64,000 bases of DNA from Valencia hispanica (taxonomy: Eukaryota > Chordata > Actinopteri > Cyprinodontiformes > Valenciidae), in contig OY747721.1 in assembly GCA_963556495.2 (NCBI GenBank), positions 27,606,649 through 27,670,648 on the forward strand, given 5' to 3'. The notes beneath the pieces were generated by a model. It saw only the letters and a program-made list of their open reading frames with translations, was not told the DNA's origin and did no database searches. Shown here piece after piece: positions 1 through 10,467 of this stretch. The position numbers and the translations under genes were made by a program. Every line of letters starts with the position of its first letter. The first letter of the stretch is position 1.

Positions 1-290
<290 letters not shown>

Positions 291-472
291 TCCCCATGGA
301 AAAATGACCAAACATTTTGTTAGTAGTGGTAATCCCACTGTTCACGTGGAGTTGAATGAAAACACAAAACCTTGTAAATATTCAACATAAGGACTCCAAA
401 GATCTTAGAGACTGAAGTCTGTATTTCACTAACTAAATGAAATCCTAAAAGCATTGAGAAATGTTTGTCTTA

Positions 473-1321
473 TGGTGCGTTCACACCGCCCCAAATGTCA
501 GCAGCAGGATAACATGTAAAGTCTACGGTTGAGTCCGTCAGAGTCTCTGCGGTGTGTTGTGTGCGTTGGCTCCGTCAACTTTTCAAGCGTTACCTGCGTT
601 TCAAGCGGCAACGCAGCAAACGCAAGCAACGCAGAAGTTCAGCTAGCTGAACTTTTGACGGACTTGCAGTGCGCCAACCGATCAGAGCGTCTCACTGTAG
701 CGACATCACCACACGTATCTTCTTTGTACTCTTTTTTGCTCAACGTTCGTGTCAAACTACATGTGTTGGGAGCGTTGCCTGACGCAGTGCGGTGTGAACG
801 GTGTGAAGCAAGCGTTGCAGGCTTTAACGTACATCCGTCAAACTAGATGCGTTGAGAGCGTTGCCAGACGCTCTCAAACAAGATTCCAGAGGCTTGCCAA
901 GTTAGCACTGAGGTATGTGTATCACAGCGACGTCTGTCCCCTAACAGCAGGTGATCTCGGAGCTGCAGGTCAGACGCGAAAACAGCTGCTTTCGCTTCTG
1001 ACCCCAGCGCATGTTAACATGAAACTCATCACACATAATACACCTGAAAGTGCGCATGCGCAAAAAGCGAAAACTATCTAGGGACGAGCACGTATGACTG
1101 CCTTATGTAAACATATCACCAGAATGATTGACACTTAGGTGGACCAATAGTATAGGCTACCCACCCGGAAAAAGAAAATCCTCTCTGCATTTTAATATAG
1201 CCTATGAACACTGAATTTTAATATAAAAATATCAATGATTAATCGAAAATCAATAATTAATTCTCCCGATGATCGATGAAGACAGTTTAATCAAATGCCC
1301 ATCCTTAGTGTGAACGCACCA
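473..1321. mobile_element. Non-autonomous PIF/Harbinger-type element (MITE), 849 bp
   Basis: The element has perfect 14-bp terminal inverted repeats, TGGTGCGTTCACAC at 473-486 and its reverse complement at 1308-1321. It is flanked by the trinucleotide TTA on both sides (470-472 and 1322-1324), the target duplication expected of PIF/Harbinger elements. The interior is rich in GCAACGC/GCGTTGC blocks in both orientations and includes a short palindrome near 638-655. No transposase is encoded, and the short open frames across it look incidental. It contains a 162-bp module that recurs at 8310-8471. Confidence 0.8.
1022..1183. repeat. 162-bp dispersed module, copy 1
   Basis: This segment inside the 849-bp MITE matches 8310-8471 closely over the same 162 bp, with about ten substitutions by eye and no gaps. 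Both copies run from AAACTCATCACACATAA to GAAAATCCTC. It is either part of the MITE family or an older insertion carried by it. Confidence 0.8.
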
Positions 1322-1324
1322 TTA

Positions 1325-1880
1325 GGAGCTAAACAATAGGAAAACTTTTTCTGTCCTTTGATTTAGAGTTTAAATTATTGACTTGGTACAAACTCCAAAA
1401 TTAAGACAAATGTATTTAGAGAAATGTTACACTTTACTCTCTACATTTAAGTAATTTTAGTTGCAAATCTAATATCAGATTCTACATGTTATTTACCTAT
1501 AAAATTAAAGGAAACTTCTAGAAAGTTCAAATTTTTGATCTCTTGTGGCTTTTTTCCTTTGTCTTTACTTCTTGATTGAAGAAACAAAAAGCATTAAAAT
1601 TGTACGTTGTTTGGACGGAGAATATAAAATGTTTATTTCACAATATTTACCAAAGTTCTTTTCACATGGTCTCTTTTATCATTTTCAGACAACCTAAACT
1701 ACTAATATATCGTTTTGTATGGGTATTAAAATGCTCAGACGATGTTTTAAGGAATGTGCTTTTGGACAGAAATTCCAGTCAATAATGTTTTGTACTTGTA
1801 AATCACACCTAGTACTTGTAAATTGAGGTTTGTAACCTTTTAAAATAAAACTTTTGCTTTGTGCATGTGTAGATGGTAAT
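1325..1880. other. AT-rich non-coding DNA with a possible poly(A) signal
   Basis: No gene is recognised. An AATAAA near 1844 followed by T/G-rich sequence looks like a polyadenylation signal, so this may be 3' untranslated or flanking sequence of the zinc-finger locus into which the MITE inserted. Confidence 0.35.
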
Positions 1881-1900
1881 GTGTGTGTGTGTGTGTGTGT
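1881..1900. repeat. (GT)n microsatellite
   Basis: Ten uninterrupted GT units. Confidence 0.9.
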
Positions 1901-1973
1901 AAATCAGAATGTGTCGTAAATATATTTGTGATCTGATTGGATTGTTACATTTTTGATTGACATGACATTTACC

Positions 1974-2520
1974 AAGGAAATTTTATTTGTATAGCACACT
2001 TTCAACAAGGTAATTCAAGGTTATTCACATGATTAAGGGATAAAATAAAAAGAGCAGTAAAACACAGACAAAGCATATAAAGTAAAAACAGCATAAAGCA
2101 TGAAGCACACACAAAACATGATGCATGAAAACATTACTCAAAGACAGCTCTAAACAGATGGGTTTTTAGCCTTGATTTAAAATAACTCAATGTTTCAGCA
2201 GCTTTGCAGTCGTCTGGAAGATTGTTCCAGACTAGAAGAGCATATATTCTGAAAGCTGCTTCTCCATGTTTGGTTCAAATTCTAGGGATGTTGAGTAGAC
2301 TGGAATTAGAGGACCTGAGCGGTCTGGGGGTTGGTACAGAGACAGTAGATCTTCAACATGCTTTGGCGCTTAGCCATTCAATTATTTATAAACTAGTAAA
2401 AGTATTTTGAAGTCTTCTCTGAGCTACAGGGAGCCAGTGTAAGGACTTTAGAACTGGGGTGATGTGCTCTACTTTCCTGGTTCCAGTGAGGACGCGAGTA
2501 GCAGACCAATCATCTGAAAG
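1974..2520 (-). mobile_element. 3' fragment of an L2-type LINE
   Basis: Read on the minus strand, this is the C-terminal coding end and 3' untranslated region of an L2-like non-LTR retrotransposon. It shows the degraded tail of the reverse transcriptase protein (HGEAAF, NxLP and K-x-LKTHL type motifs), then the 3' end GTGCTATACAAATAAAA. The same segment recurs at 45704-46300 and 59701-60297 and corresponds to the end of the longer L2 copy at 15.0-20.3 kb. It is 5'-truncated, as is usual for LINE insertions, and not coding. Confidence 0.75.
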
Positions 2521-2806
2521 GGGGACAATCTATTAAAAATGTGTACTTGTAGGTTTAAAATCGTATGCCAGGGAAAGCACTTGAGAGGAGATTTTCAATT
2601 GTAGTTTTTTTTTTGCTTTGTATCTGTAAAAAAAGACCAAACAAAAAAAGTAACCTCTTTTTTTTTTTTACATATTACAAATATTTTACACAAATTCTCT
2701 ATTCATGCACAAAGATAAAATTCTCAGACATTTTTGTTTACAACTACAAATTATGATTTACAAGCACAAAAGTTTTATACCATGAGTTTATTACAAACAC
2801 ACATTC
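2521..2806. other. AT-rich spacer, nothing recognised
   Basis: Low-complexity A/T runs with no coding or repeat-family signature that I can identify. Confidence 0.4.
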
Positions 2807-3043
2807 CATCCATCCATCCATCCATCCATCCATCCATCCATTTTCTTCCGCTTATCTGGGGTCGGGTCGCGGGGGCAGCAGCTTAAGCAAGGACACCCAG
2901 ACTTCCCTCTCCCCAGCCACTTGTTCCAGCTCCTCGGGAGGAATCCCAAGGCGCTCCCAGGCCAGACGAGAAACATAGTCCCTCCAGCGTGTCCTGGGCC
3001 TTCCCCTGGGCCTCCTTGCGGTGGGACGTGCCCGAAACACCTC
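2807..3043 (-). mobile_element. 3' end of a Rex3/RTE-type LINE
   Basis: On the minus strand an open stretch encodes the characteristic C-terminus of fish RTE elements (motifs GRPRTRW, RLAWERLG, PPEELE, REVW, LLPPRPDP). It is followed directly by a tail of tandem GATG units, seen as (CCAT)n at 2807-2839 on the plus strand. A very short 3' untranslated region made of GATG repeats is the known signature of Rex3. Only about 200 bp remain, so this is a dead 5'-truncated copy. Confidence 0.8.
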
Positions 3044-3044
3044 A

Positions 3045-3063
3045 CCTATCTATCTATCTATCT
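3045..3063. repeat. (TATC)n microsatellite
   Basis: Four to five TATC units directly beside the truncated Rex3 fragment. Confidence 0.8.
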
Positions 3064-3439
3064 GACAGCTAGTTGTAGCAAGTTCGAGGAAAACTAAGTA
3101 AATTGTTTGGCAGTGGACTGCGTGGTTTTTTGCTAACATTTTAACGTTTTACCCATGAACGGCAAGAAGAGAAAGGAGGGGCCATGAATGTTCTGCAAGA
3201 CAAGACCATGACTAAGATAAAGAGAGTGAACAACTGATATAAATACTTGTTGGACATTTTAGGTAGCTTAATTGGGAGTATATGGCCGCTATTCACAGTG
3301 AATTTAATAACATCAATGATTTTGATAAGCTCAGAGTCAGGCCGGTCGCGTTCGCCTCGCGGCCGCTCAAAATGTGTTCCGCTGTGTAAATCCATCAGCC
3401 GGCCAACAGGGAAAAGTCCCGGTCGTCCCGATTGCCACT
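3064..3439. other. Unassigned non-coding DNA
   Basis: A short GC-rich patch (about 3338-3440) includes a NotI-like GCGGCCGC. There is no convincing gene and no recognised repeat family. Confidence 0.3.
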
Positions 3440-3905
3440 CTGATAACTTAGATGAGAATGGTTTCCGGGTGTACTACAGATGAAACCTGAAGGTAAAAAA
3501 AAAACTATCTAAGAACCATTAAACAGAGAGCTTAGACTAATTTAGTGTGATTCTTGTGCTGCAGCATCACTGTTTTTTATCAGATGCTTGTGATGAACGA
3601 AACAACATTTTCATATTAAGCGTTGCATGTAATTACTATTCTCGTAGTTTTAGTTTAACTTCATGACTGCATAACTGCATTTTAGGGTACATCTCAAAAT
3701 TACCAACGAGATATCCTGGGTAGATGCTTGAACTATATTTACTGGCAGACAAATAGAACTTTATTCCATTTTTCCAAACCGTTTTCTGGGTTGTCCTAAA
3801 TATCACCCCTTGCTGGCCCTAAACAAATTAGATTATTTTAAAATCAATTAAAAAAGAACTGTATTTACAAGTGCAACAGTGCAGTGAATCCATAATTTAT
3901 GACTG
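3440..3905 (+). repeat. Long inverted repeat, left arm
   Basis: This segment reappears in reverse complement at about 6585-7030. Shared landmarks include the GATGAAACCTGAAGG block, the AACCATTAAACAGAGAGC block, the CCAAACCGTTTTC block and the CCTTGCTGGCCCTAA block, in matching reversed order. By eye the arms are roughly 85% identical with small indels. They could be the ends of a decayed DNA transposon of about 3.6 kb or two independent insertions in opposite orientation. No shared terminal motif with a target duplication was found. Confidence 0.75.
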
Positions 3906-4800
3906 ATCACGTTAATAAGTATACATTACATTTCCTTAAAGTTTTCGTGTTGCTCTTTTTGTAAACCGTACTTGTTTAGGACATGAAGAAGCAAAGGGAG
4001 GCTGTTTGTCAATATATGCTTTTGTCACATTGGTTATTTAGTTGTTCGATGGTTGTTATGAATACATTGATTAAAACAAATTGGAAATATAATTAAGTCA
4101 TTTTATTAACAGTTTCATTTTTATTTACAGTTTTTAAATATAAAGCTTACTTTAAACAATTTAAAATTACTATTGAAAATAACTTAACAAATATTGACAT
4201 TAGGATAAATAATTGTGTAGTTAATTTTAGTTTTTCATGCAGGATTAACCTGAATGAACTCTTCCTTAACTGTTCTTTAAGCTTTATTAGAATATATAGG
4301 CCTTTTGTTGGATCGGCTGGACAAAGATCAGAGATGTGGATGGAGTTCTGCAGCGGAGACCTCTGGCTGGTCTTTTCTGGTTGACGGAGGAACCTCATGC
4401 AGGTTGGTCTGCAGAGAGGGCTTAAGGCAGCTTCTTCCCGGTGTCCACTGCATCGTCCAGGGCTGGCTCAATCGACAGCTGCCACATCACTAAGTTTGTC
4501 CCACCAGAGAGCACAGCTGATTACTCCAAACCAGCGTCATCCTCTGCTACATCGTCCTCAAACTCATCCCCAGGGGCCACGATGTCAACAGCACTGAGGC
4601 AGATGTTGGGAAGAAGTGCTCACGCTGTTATGACCTGCAATGGTATTAAAAATATAAAAATGTTTTGCGTTATTGTTGCACTGGTTGCTTTAAACATTCA
4701 GATTAGTCATTCAGAAAGTGCCAATTTGCAAGACGTCACCTGGTCAAAAAAAAAAAAAAGGTTAACAGACAAAAAAGTAATGCCATGCTTAAAAAATATA

Positions 4801-4803
<3 letters not shown>
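3906..4803. other. Unassigned DNA between the inverted arms
   Basis: A moderately GC-rich patch at about 4305-4640 contains open frames of 60-145 codons on the plus strand, but none has a recognisable motif or codon-level support. It could be an exon or transposase remnant. I cannot assign it. Confidence 0.3.

Positions 4804-4868
<65 letters not shown>
4804..4868. repeat. (AT)n microsatellite
   Basis: More than 30 uninterrupted AT units. Confidence 0.95.
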
Positions 4869-4870
<2 letters not shown>

Positions 4871-4991
4871 TGTCATAAGATTAAAAAAACTTTAATTAAT
4901 CTCTTTTTTAATCTCACCTAATAATTGCTGAGAAGAGCCCTTATCTTGAGGTATTTTCTTTTAAATTCATTACATTATTGTGGTAGAACAA

Positions 4992-5027
<36 letters not shown>
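4992..5027. repeat. (AAT)n tail of the adjacent SINE
   Basis: Twelve AAT/ATA units abut the 3' end of the minus-strand SINE at 5028-5296. A short simple repeat is the usual 3' tail of such elements. Confidence 0.85.
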
Positions 5028-5028
<1 letters not shown>

Positions 5029-5296
5029 GCTTGCATTTATATAGCGCTTTTCAAGACCCTCAAAGCGCTTTACAACAACAACTCCATTATTCATTCACTC
5101 TCACATTCATACACTGGTGAAAGCAAGCTATGATTATAGCCACAGCTGCCCTGGGGCAGACTGACAGAAGCGAGGCTGCCATATTGCGCCATCGGCCTCT
5201 CTGGCCAACACCAGTAGGCGGGTAGGTGACGCCACGATTTCCCACGATTTCTGGTTTCCAGGCTGAAAACTCTACCACTGAACTACAGCCGCCAAA
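5028..5296 (-). mobile_element. tRNA-headed SINE
   Basis: On the minus strand the element begins GGCGGCTGTAGTTCAGTGG followed by TAGAG. This is the 5' end and A-box (TAGTTCAGTGG) of a tRNA-like RNA polymerase III promoter. The B-box region is degenerate. A central body of about 150 bp follows, and the 3' end reads AAGCGCTATATAAATGCAAG before the (ATT)n tail. SINEs of this design are copied by a partner LINE that recognises the 3' end. It encodes no protein. Family name not assigned. Confidence 0.7.
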
Positions 5297-6296
5297 AAGT
5301 TTGATACATGTAATTTTAAAAAATATAGGCTTTATGAAGTCATTTATTGTATTTAACAGACTTGAACAGATTCAGTTCCAGCCATTTACATTCTGCTGTT
5401 TTTGTGACTAGTCCCAAGTGGCGCCTGCAACCTTCTGCTTCGAGCATTCACGATTCATTAGTGTTCTGGACGCAGTGGGGTAAATGTCTTCTCTGAGTCC
5501 AACTGTGTTACAGGTTAAAACAACACATAATATGCGCATTATTTTTGATACCGATTTTTATTTATTTATTTTTTTTAGAAAGAAACGCTAGAGGGGTCTA
5601 AAAACTTGCCAAACATAGCAAAGTTGGCAACACTGTTGGCAACTCACCGTTCCTCCTCACCATGCCCTCCCCACCACGATGGAAGCCAGTCATCTTCTGA
5701 TGAGTCTTGAACAAATCAAGCACAAGAAGCCCAGTGCATAAAACTGATTTTATTTATTTATTTATTTTTTTGTTCTTTTTTTTCTTTCTTTTTTCTTTTT
5801 TTTTTCTTCTTGCAAGTCTTGAAATTTTTTATCAAGTCTCTTACTGTTGAATCATAAATGCTGAGCTTAACTCTGGATAGTGAAAAAAAGTGTTTTACAG
5901 TTAACTCATGTCAAATCGGGCTCGATTGATTTAGAAGAAGTCATTTGACACTGCTAATTGCATAAACTTTTCTTATGTTAATGTGAAATCATTATTTGTT
6001 TGTCTATCTGAAACCTTTAAGTGCAGAATTCAGCAAAAACAAAAGAAAATGTACCTGGTTTCTAACCAATAGGTGGCGTTATTACAGTACGTTGGTTTAT
6101 TTTTTTTAATTTTTTTTATTTATTTTTGTTGTTTTTTATTTTTATAAAAAAAATAAACTGATTTTATTTAAAGGTAACTCGCATGCAAAAACTGTAAAAT
6201 TAAAGATTAAAAATTAGATTAAGCGATTAAAAAACAGCGTGCTAAATATGGCTGTAATTAATAGTTTGCAATTAACGCGATAATTTGACACCCCTA

Positions 6297-6304
<8 letters not shown>
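5297..6304. other. AT-rich spacer with degraded repeat fragments
   Basis: T-rich low-complexity runs (5745-5815, 6098-6150) dominate. At about 6185-6297 a segment ending in ATTAACGCGATAATTTGACA resembles the edge of a common fish interspersed repeat, but I cannot name the family. No gene seen. Confidence 0.3.

Positions 6305-6333
<29 letters not shown>
6305..6333. repeat. (AT)n microsatellite
   Basis: About 14 AT units followed by imperfect CA/TA repeats to 6380. Confidence 0.9.
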
Positions 6334-6339
<6 letters not shown>

Positions 6340-6584
6340 CAAACACATAAATATATACACACACATACATACATATATTATATAAAACCTGTACCTCCTC
6401 TGGTGCAGACGTGACATCTATTTCACTTCAGAGATGTAAAAGTGGTAAGACATTACATCACACTGACTGAGTTTATGGAAAACATCCAATATAGATCAAA
6501 TTTAGGACAATGCAGACAATGGTTTTGGTCTGGTTCGGAAAAATTGAATAAAAAAGTTATATTTATCTGCCAGTAAATTATGTA

Positions 6585-7030
6585 TTTACTTCACTGTTGC
6601 ACTGCTAAATACAGTTCTTTTTTAATTGATTTTTAAAATAATCCAATTTGATTAGGGCCAGCAAGGGGTAATATTTAGGACAACCGAGAAAACGGTTTGG
6701 AAAAATTGAATAAAGTTATATTTATCTGCCAGTAAATATACTTTATACATCTACCCAAAATATCTCGTTGATCATTTTGAGTTGTACACTAAAATTCAGT
6801 CATGAAGTTAAACTAAAACTATGAGAATAGAAATTACATGCAACGCTCAATATGAAAATCATGTTACGTTCATAACAAGGATCTGGTCAAAAACAGTAAT
6901 GCTGCAGCACAAGAATCACACTAAATTAGTCTAAGCTCTCTGTTTAATGGTTCTTTGATAGTTTTATTTTTATTTTTTTACCTTCAGGTTTCATCTGGTG
7001 TCCGCCTGAAAACCTTCTCATCTAAGTTAT
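6585..7030 (-). repeat. Long inverted repeat, right arm
   Basis: Reverse-complement partner of 3440-3905. Just upstream (about 6540-6600) the motif around ATTGAATAAAAAAGTTATATTTATC is itself repeated at about 6698-6730, so this arm carries a small internal tandem duplication that the left arm lacks. Confidence 0.75.
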
Positions 7031-7085
7031 TGCAGTAGTGGATCTGGTGGGTTTATAGACCAAGGGAAGACATGCAGCTTAAAGC

Positions 7086-7898
7086 TGTTATGACACAGAG
7101 TGAGCGAGTTTTGTCTGGTTTACATAACCATCAATAATTATGATCAATAATTTAATATTAATATAATTATTCATGAGGTTCAAGTTTAATTTATTAATAT
7201 TCGGGAACCACTTCTGTTTTAGAAAACCAGACATCCAGTCTCTTCTTGAAAGTGTTAATTAACACACTGAGGGGACATTATTGTTCTGCATACATATAAG
7301 TAACACAGTCTGTGACATTTTTGGAGTTATTATTCCAAACCTTGAAGTGGATAACACATATAAATTTCCTCTCTTGCCTTTGAAGCTCAATTAAGCTACA
7401 TAGATCATTTTCAGGTGATACTGATGCTGCATTGTGTGGTTTTGGATGTTTAATTCAGGTTTAGGTCACCTCCCTTCCTGAACAAAACCTGAGCTGTCTG
7501 CTTGTCCCTGATCCATTTCATGTTAATTGTGTTTAATTTAACATATTATTGTTTTCTAAGATCTGTAGTAGTTAGTTGCATGCTTTAGAATAGATGGGAA
7601 TTATTGACGAAATGTTTTGGCTGTAAGGTTGATCTATTTTCCTAATAAATTCCCCTTAGCTTAAAGAGAAGTGGTTTGTGTTTAAATGGTATATGTGAAC
7701 AATTATTGTCCACAACGTGTGAATTTCAACCTTCAAGAAGAGACTGGATGTCTGGTCTTCTAAAACAGAGGTGGTGCCCCGAATATTAATCAATTAAACC
7801 TGAACCTCATCAACAATTATATTAATATTAAATGATTGATCATAATTATTGATGGTTATGTAAACTAGACAAAAACTCGCTCACTCTGTGTCATAACA
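7086..7898. mobile_element. Foldback-type element with inverted arms of about 170 bp
   Basis: The termini are TGTTATGACAC (7086-7096) and its exact complement GTGTCATAACA (7888-7898). The arms stay complementary inward for about 170 bp (7086-7255 against 7732-7898), including the AGACTGGATGTCTGG block, around a unique centre of about 475 bp. No transposase is encoded, and a clear target duplication is not visible. It fits a non-autonomous DNA transposon of the foldback kind. Confidence 0.7.
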
Positions 7899-8309
7899 AG
7901 GCCAATACTTGGGGTTTCTGAGGTGAATTTGACAACTAGCCCTCGTTTATCCTGACTCTGATTGACATATATGCTGATTAAATTATCAAAAGTGAGCAAT
8001 GGATTCCCAAGAACACTTAAATGCCCCCCCCCCCCTTTTCACAATAATGTTCCAAACGCCCCTAGATGGCCTCTGAACACCCCATGAGGGGAAAGTACAG
8101 CCCAGCCCCTGTAGAGAAACACTAATCTAGATCATAAACTGTTGAACGCCATGTGCACGAGAGAGCATGCACGAGCCGAGTTCACCTCGTGCACGTCGTT
8201 TCCACTATGTCAGACTCACCACCGGTAAGTGAAAATCTATTTACGACAAGCTTCTCTATAGCTAACTTTAGCATGCTACAGGCCAATAAACAAGCTATCG
8301 TCTAGCATC

Positions 8310-8471
8310 AAACTCATCACACATAATACACCTGAAAGTGCGCATGTGCAGAAAGCGAAAACTACCTAGGGACGAGCACATACGACGGCCTTACGTAAAC
8401 ATATCACCAGAATGATTGACACTTAGGTGGACCAATAGTATAGGCTACCCACCCGGAAAAAGAAAATCCTC
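8310..8471. repeat. 162-bp dispersed module, copy 2
   Basis: Same module as 1022-1183. Upstream (about 8169-8194) lies a perfect 8-bp hairpin, TGCACGAG paired with CTCGTGCA. I did not find the 14-bp ends of the 849-bp MITE around this copy, so it belongs to a different or truncated element. Confidence 0.75.
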
Positions 8472-9411
8472 CGCTATACCTTTAAGTTATTGTTCAACAG
8501 GACTTTTTTTTTTATTACTTTTTTAGTAACTTTTTTGGAGAAGAAAAAAAATATGAGCATCACTTGTGTTAATGAGTACCGTCTTTTAGCTGTCGGCTCC
8601 GCTGCTTATAGCCCTGCTTATAGCTTTATTAAAAAAGTTAAACTCAGATTCCTGAAGAAGAGCTCTAATATAAGAGCAATACTCACTTCAGATCTTCTGT
8701 AACTTGACTGGTATCTCCATCCACCAAAAGAAAAACATGGTGGCTACGTATCATCCGGATCACTAAACTGTCACTCTAGAAATCCCTGTCCAGTGAGAAA
8801 GGACTTCTCAGAAGCCTGTCCCACCCGAGAGGTTTGTGCCAGAAGCACAAACAAAAAGTCAGGGAGCTTAATTGCAAACACTGCAGTGAGAGCCAAGCTC
8901 TGATCAGCGAGAATGAAATAGAGGAAACTGATAACAAAAATACATACTGTCAAACATAAAAAAGACAAAATCTTTAAACTTTTGCTCTAAGAAATTGATT
9001 GCAGATAGTAAATTTTACTTTTCAAACAACTTTTTCTTTTTTCAATAATTCTTTTTTCTCTCAATTTCTTAATTTTTGTTTGACCTTCTCAGGGTTTTTC
9101 TAGATCATTTCGGCACAAATCTAATTCCATAGGAATGACCACAGGAGAACCCGATCACTGTTCCTCCATTCATTCATTTGTATAGAGTGAGGAAAAAGCA
9201 TGTGAGCCCCCTAGTGGACCCTCCGGTTAATGGTGGTGGATTAACCCCTTCTCAACAAAGACAACTACAATAGACTTAGTCTCCTATACATTTTAAATCG
9301 AAGAGAGCATGTAAATCCAGCTTATCACAACAATTTAAACTAATAAAATTAAATTTATATAATCAGGATTATGCCCTTATTGTGGAAGAAATGTAATGTT
9401 AAGAATGATTT
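8472..9411. other. Unassigned non-coding DNA
   Basis: No recognisable gene. Short open frames are not supported. The 3' portion (9300-9411) is AT-rich and is the insertion context of the Harbinger element. Confidence 0.35.
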
Positions 9412-9654
9412 GGGGTCTCATTTAAAAAACATTGCGTAGAATCCCTACTAACGTACGACCAAAACAAAAAGTTTGCGTACGCCAAAAAGATTTCTGATTT
9501 ATAAAACCATGCCTACGCACAGGTGTAAGCAATTTCCCCTTTATAAATCAAAGTCTTCTTGGAAGTTTGCGCACGTGAATTTGGCTCATATCCCGCCCTG
9601 AACACGCCCAAATCTGGCTATAAAAGGTCAATGCAAAGCAGGACATGAATATTG

Positions 9655-10455
9655 ATGCATATGAAGAAGAGGGGAAATATGGCAACAACAAAAAAAAACA
9701 AGAACAGAAACTTTACGGAGATGGATATTGAAGTGCTAGTGGGTGAAGTGGAGGCTAGAAGAGACATTTTATTTGGTGGACACAGCAGTGGTGTCACAAA
9801 TAAAAGGAAGAAGTGCGAGTGGCAGCATGTGGCGTCTGCAGTGCAGTCTGTCAGTGCAATTGACAGGACGGTACCCGAAATTAAAAAAAAGTGGTCGGAC
9901 CTCAAAGTCGAGGCAAAAAAAACACTTGCCTCCCACCGCCAGAGTGGGTCTGCTACTGGAGGGGGTACGTGTACACCCGAGCTGACACCACTGGATAGGA
10001 AGATGGCAAGTATCATGGGAACATCAACCGTGTACGGTATTGTGTCAGAGAAGGAGGGCGACACCGACCTGGCAGAAACGACAGATGAACCCGGTAAAGC
10101 ACCTTTTGGATATATTTTATTACGTGGCTACGTTAACAAATTTGAGCATATTTTAAGGAGACAGACTAATATGGTCTTTTCAGCTCTTCCACAGTCGGTA
10201 GGTGGCGAGGATGAGGAGGCTGAGGAAGATGAGGTTGCCCAGCGTCCGGCTGCCCCCAGCACCAGTGCTGCCGGTGCCTGTTGTGCATCCAGCAGTGGTC
10301 GGGTTCTGACTGAAGCTGTGATGCAGACACAGAGAGACACCATCAGCGCCATCAATTCTGTGACAAACGAGTTAAAGGAAATAAAGAGCGTGCTGTGCGA
10401 CATAGTGACAGCCATTGGTACCTTAAATGATACAATAAAATTTTTTAATAAATGA
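9655..10455 (+). CDS. Harbinger Myb/SANT-like accessory protein
   Basis: A 266-residue frame with an ATG at 9655 (other possible starts at 9661 and 9679; the 9679 start gives the family-like N-terminus MATTKKN). Residues about 10-110 form a Myb/SANT-like helix-turn-helix domain: NFTEMDIEVLVGEVEAR, then EWQHVA, then TVPEIKKKWSDLK with the conserved Trp. An acidic, Ala/Ser-rich linker follows (EDEEAEEDE near residue 180), and a C-terminal helix rich in Ile/Leu may mediate partner binding. In Harbinger elements this protein brings the transposase to the nucleus and to the element ends. The frame is uninterrupted. Its neighbour on the opposite strand is the transposase. Confidence 0.85.
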   Translation: MHMKKRGNMATTKKNKNRNFTEMDIEVLVGEVEARRDILFGGHSSGVTNKRKKCEWQHVASAVQSVSAIDRTVPEIKKKWSDLKVEAKKTLASHRQSGSATGGGTCTPELTPLDRKMASIMGTSTVYGIVSEKEGDTDLAETTDEPGKAPFGYILLRGYVNKFEHILRRQTNMVFSALPQSVGGEDEEAEEDEVAQRPAAPSTSAAGACCASSSGRVLTEAVMQTQRDTISAINSVTNELKEIKSVLCDIVTAIGTLNDTIKFFNK

Positions 10456-10467
10456 ACCTTGTCGTTG

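Noticed and set aside
2791..3045. Second minus-strand frame over the Rex3 tail ending in Met-Asp-Gly-Trp repeats
   Set aside because: The repeat is translation of the GATG tail. The adjacent frame with RTE C-terminal motifs is the real one.
4441..4878. 145-codon frame ending in an Ile-Tyr repeat
   Set aside because: The C-terminus is translation of the (AT)n microsatellite, and the rest has no recognised motif or homologue.
1881..6380. CRISPR-like or regulatory arrays among the short tandem repeats
   Set aside because: They are simple microsatellites (GT, AT, AAT, CCAT, TATC) without spacers, in a eukaryotic genome.
9618..10064. 148-codon minus-strand frame
   Set aside because: Antisense to the Harbinger Myb-like gene, no motif.
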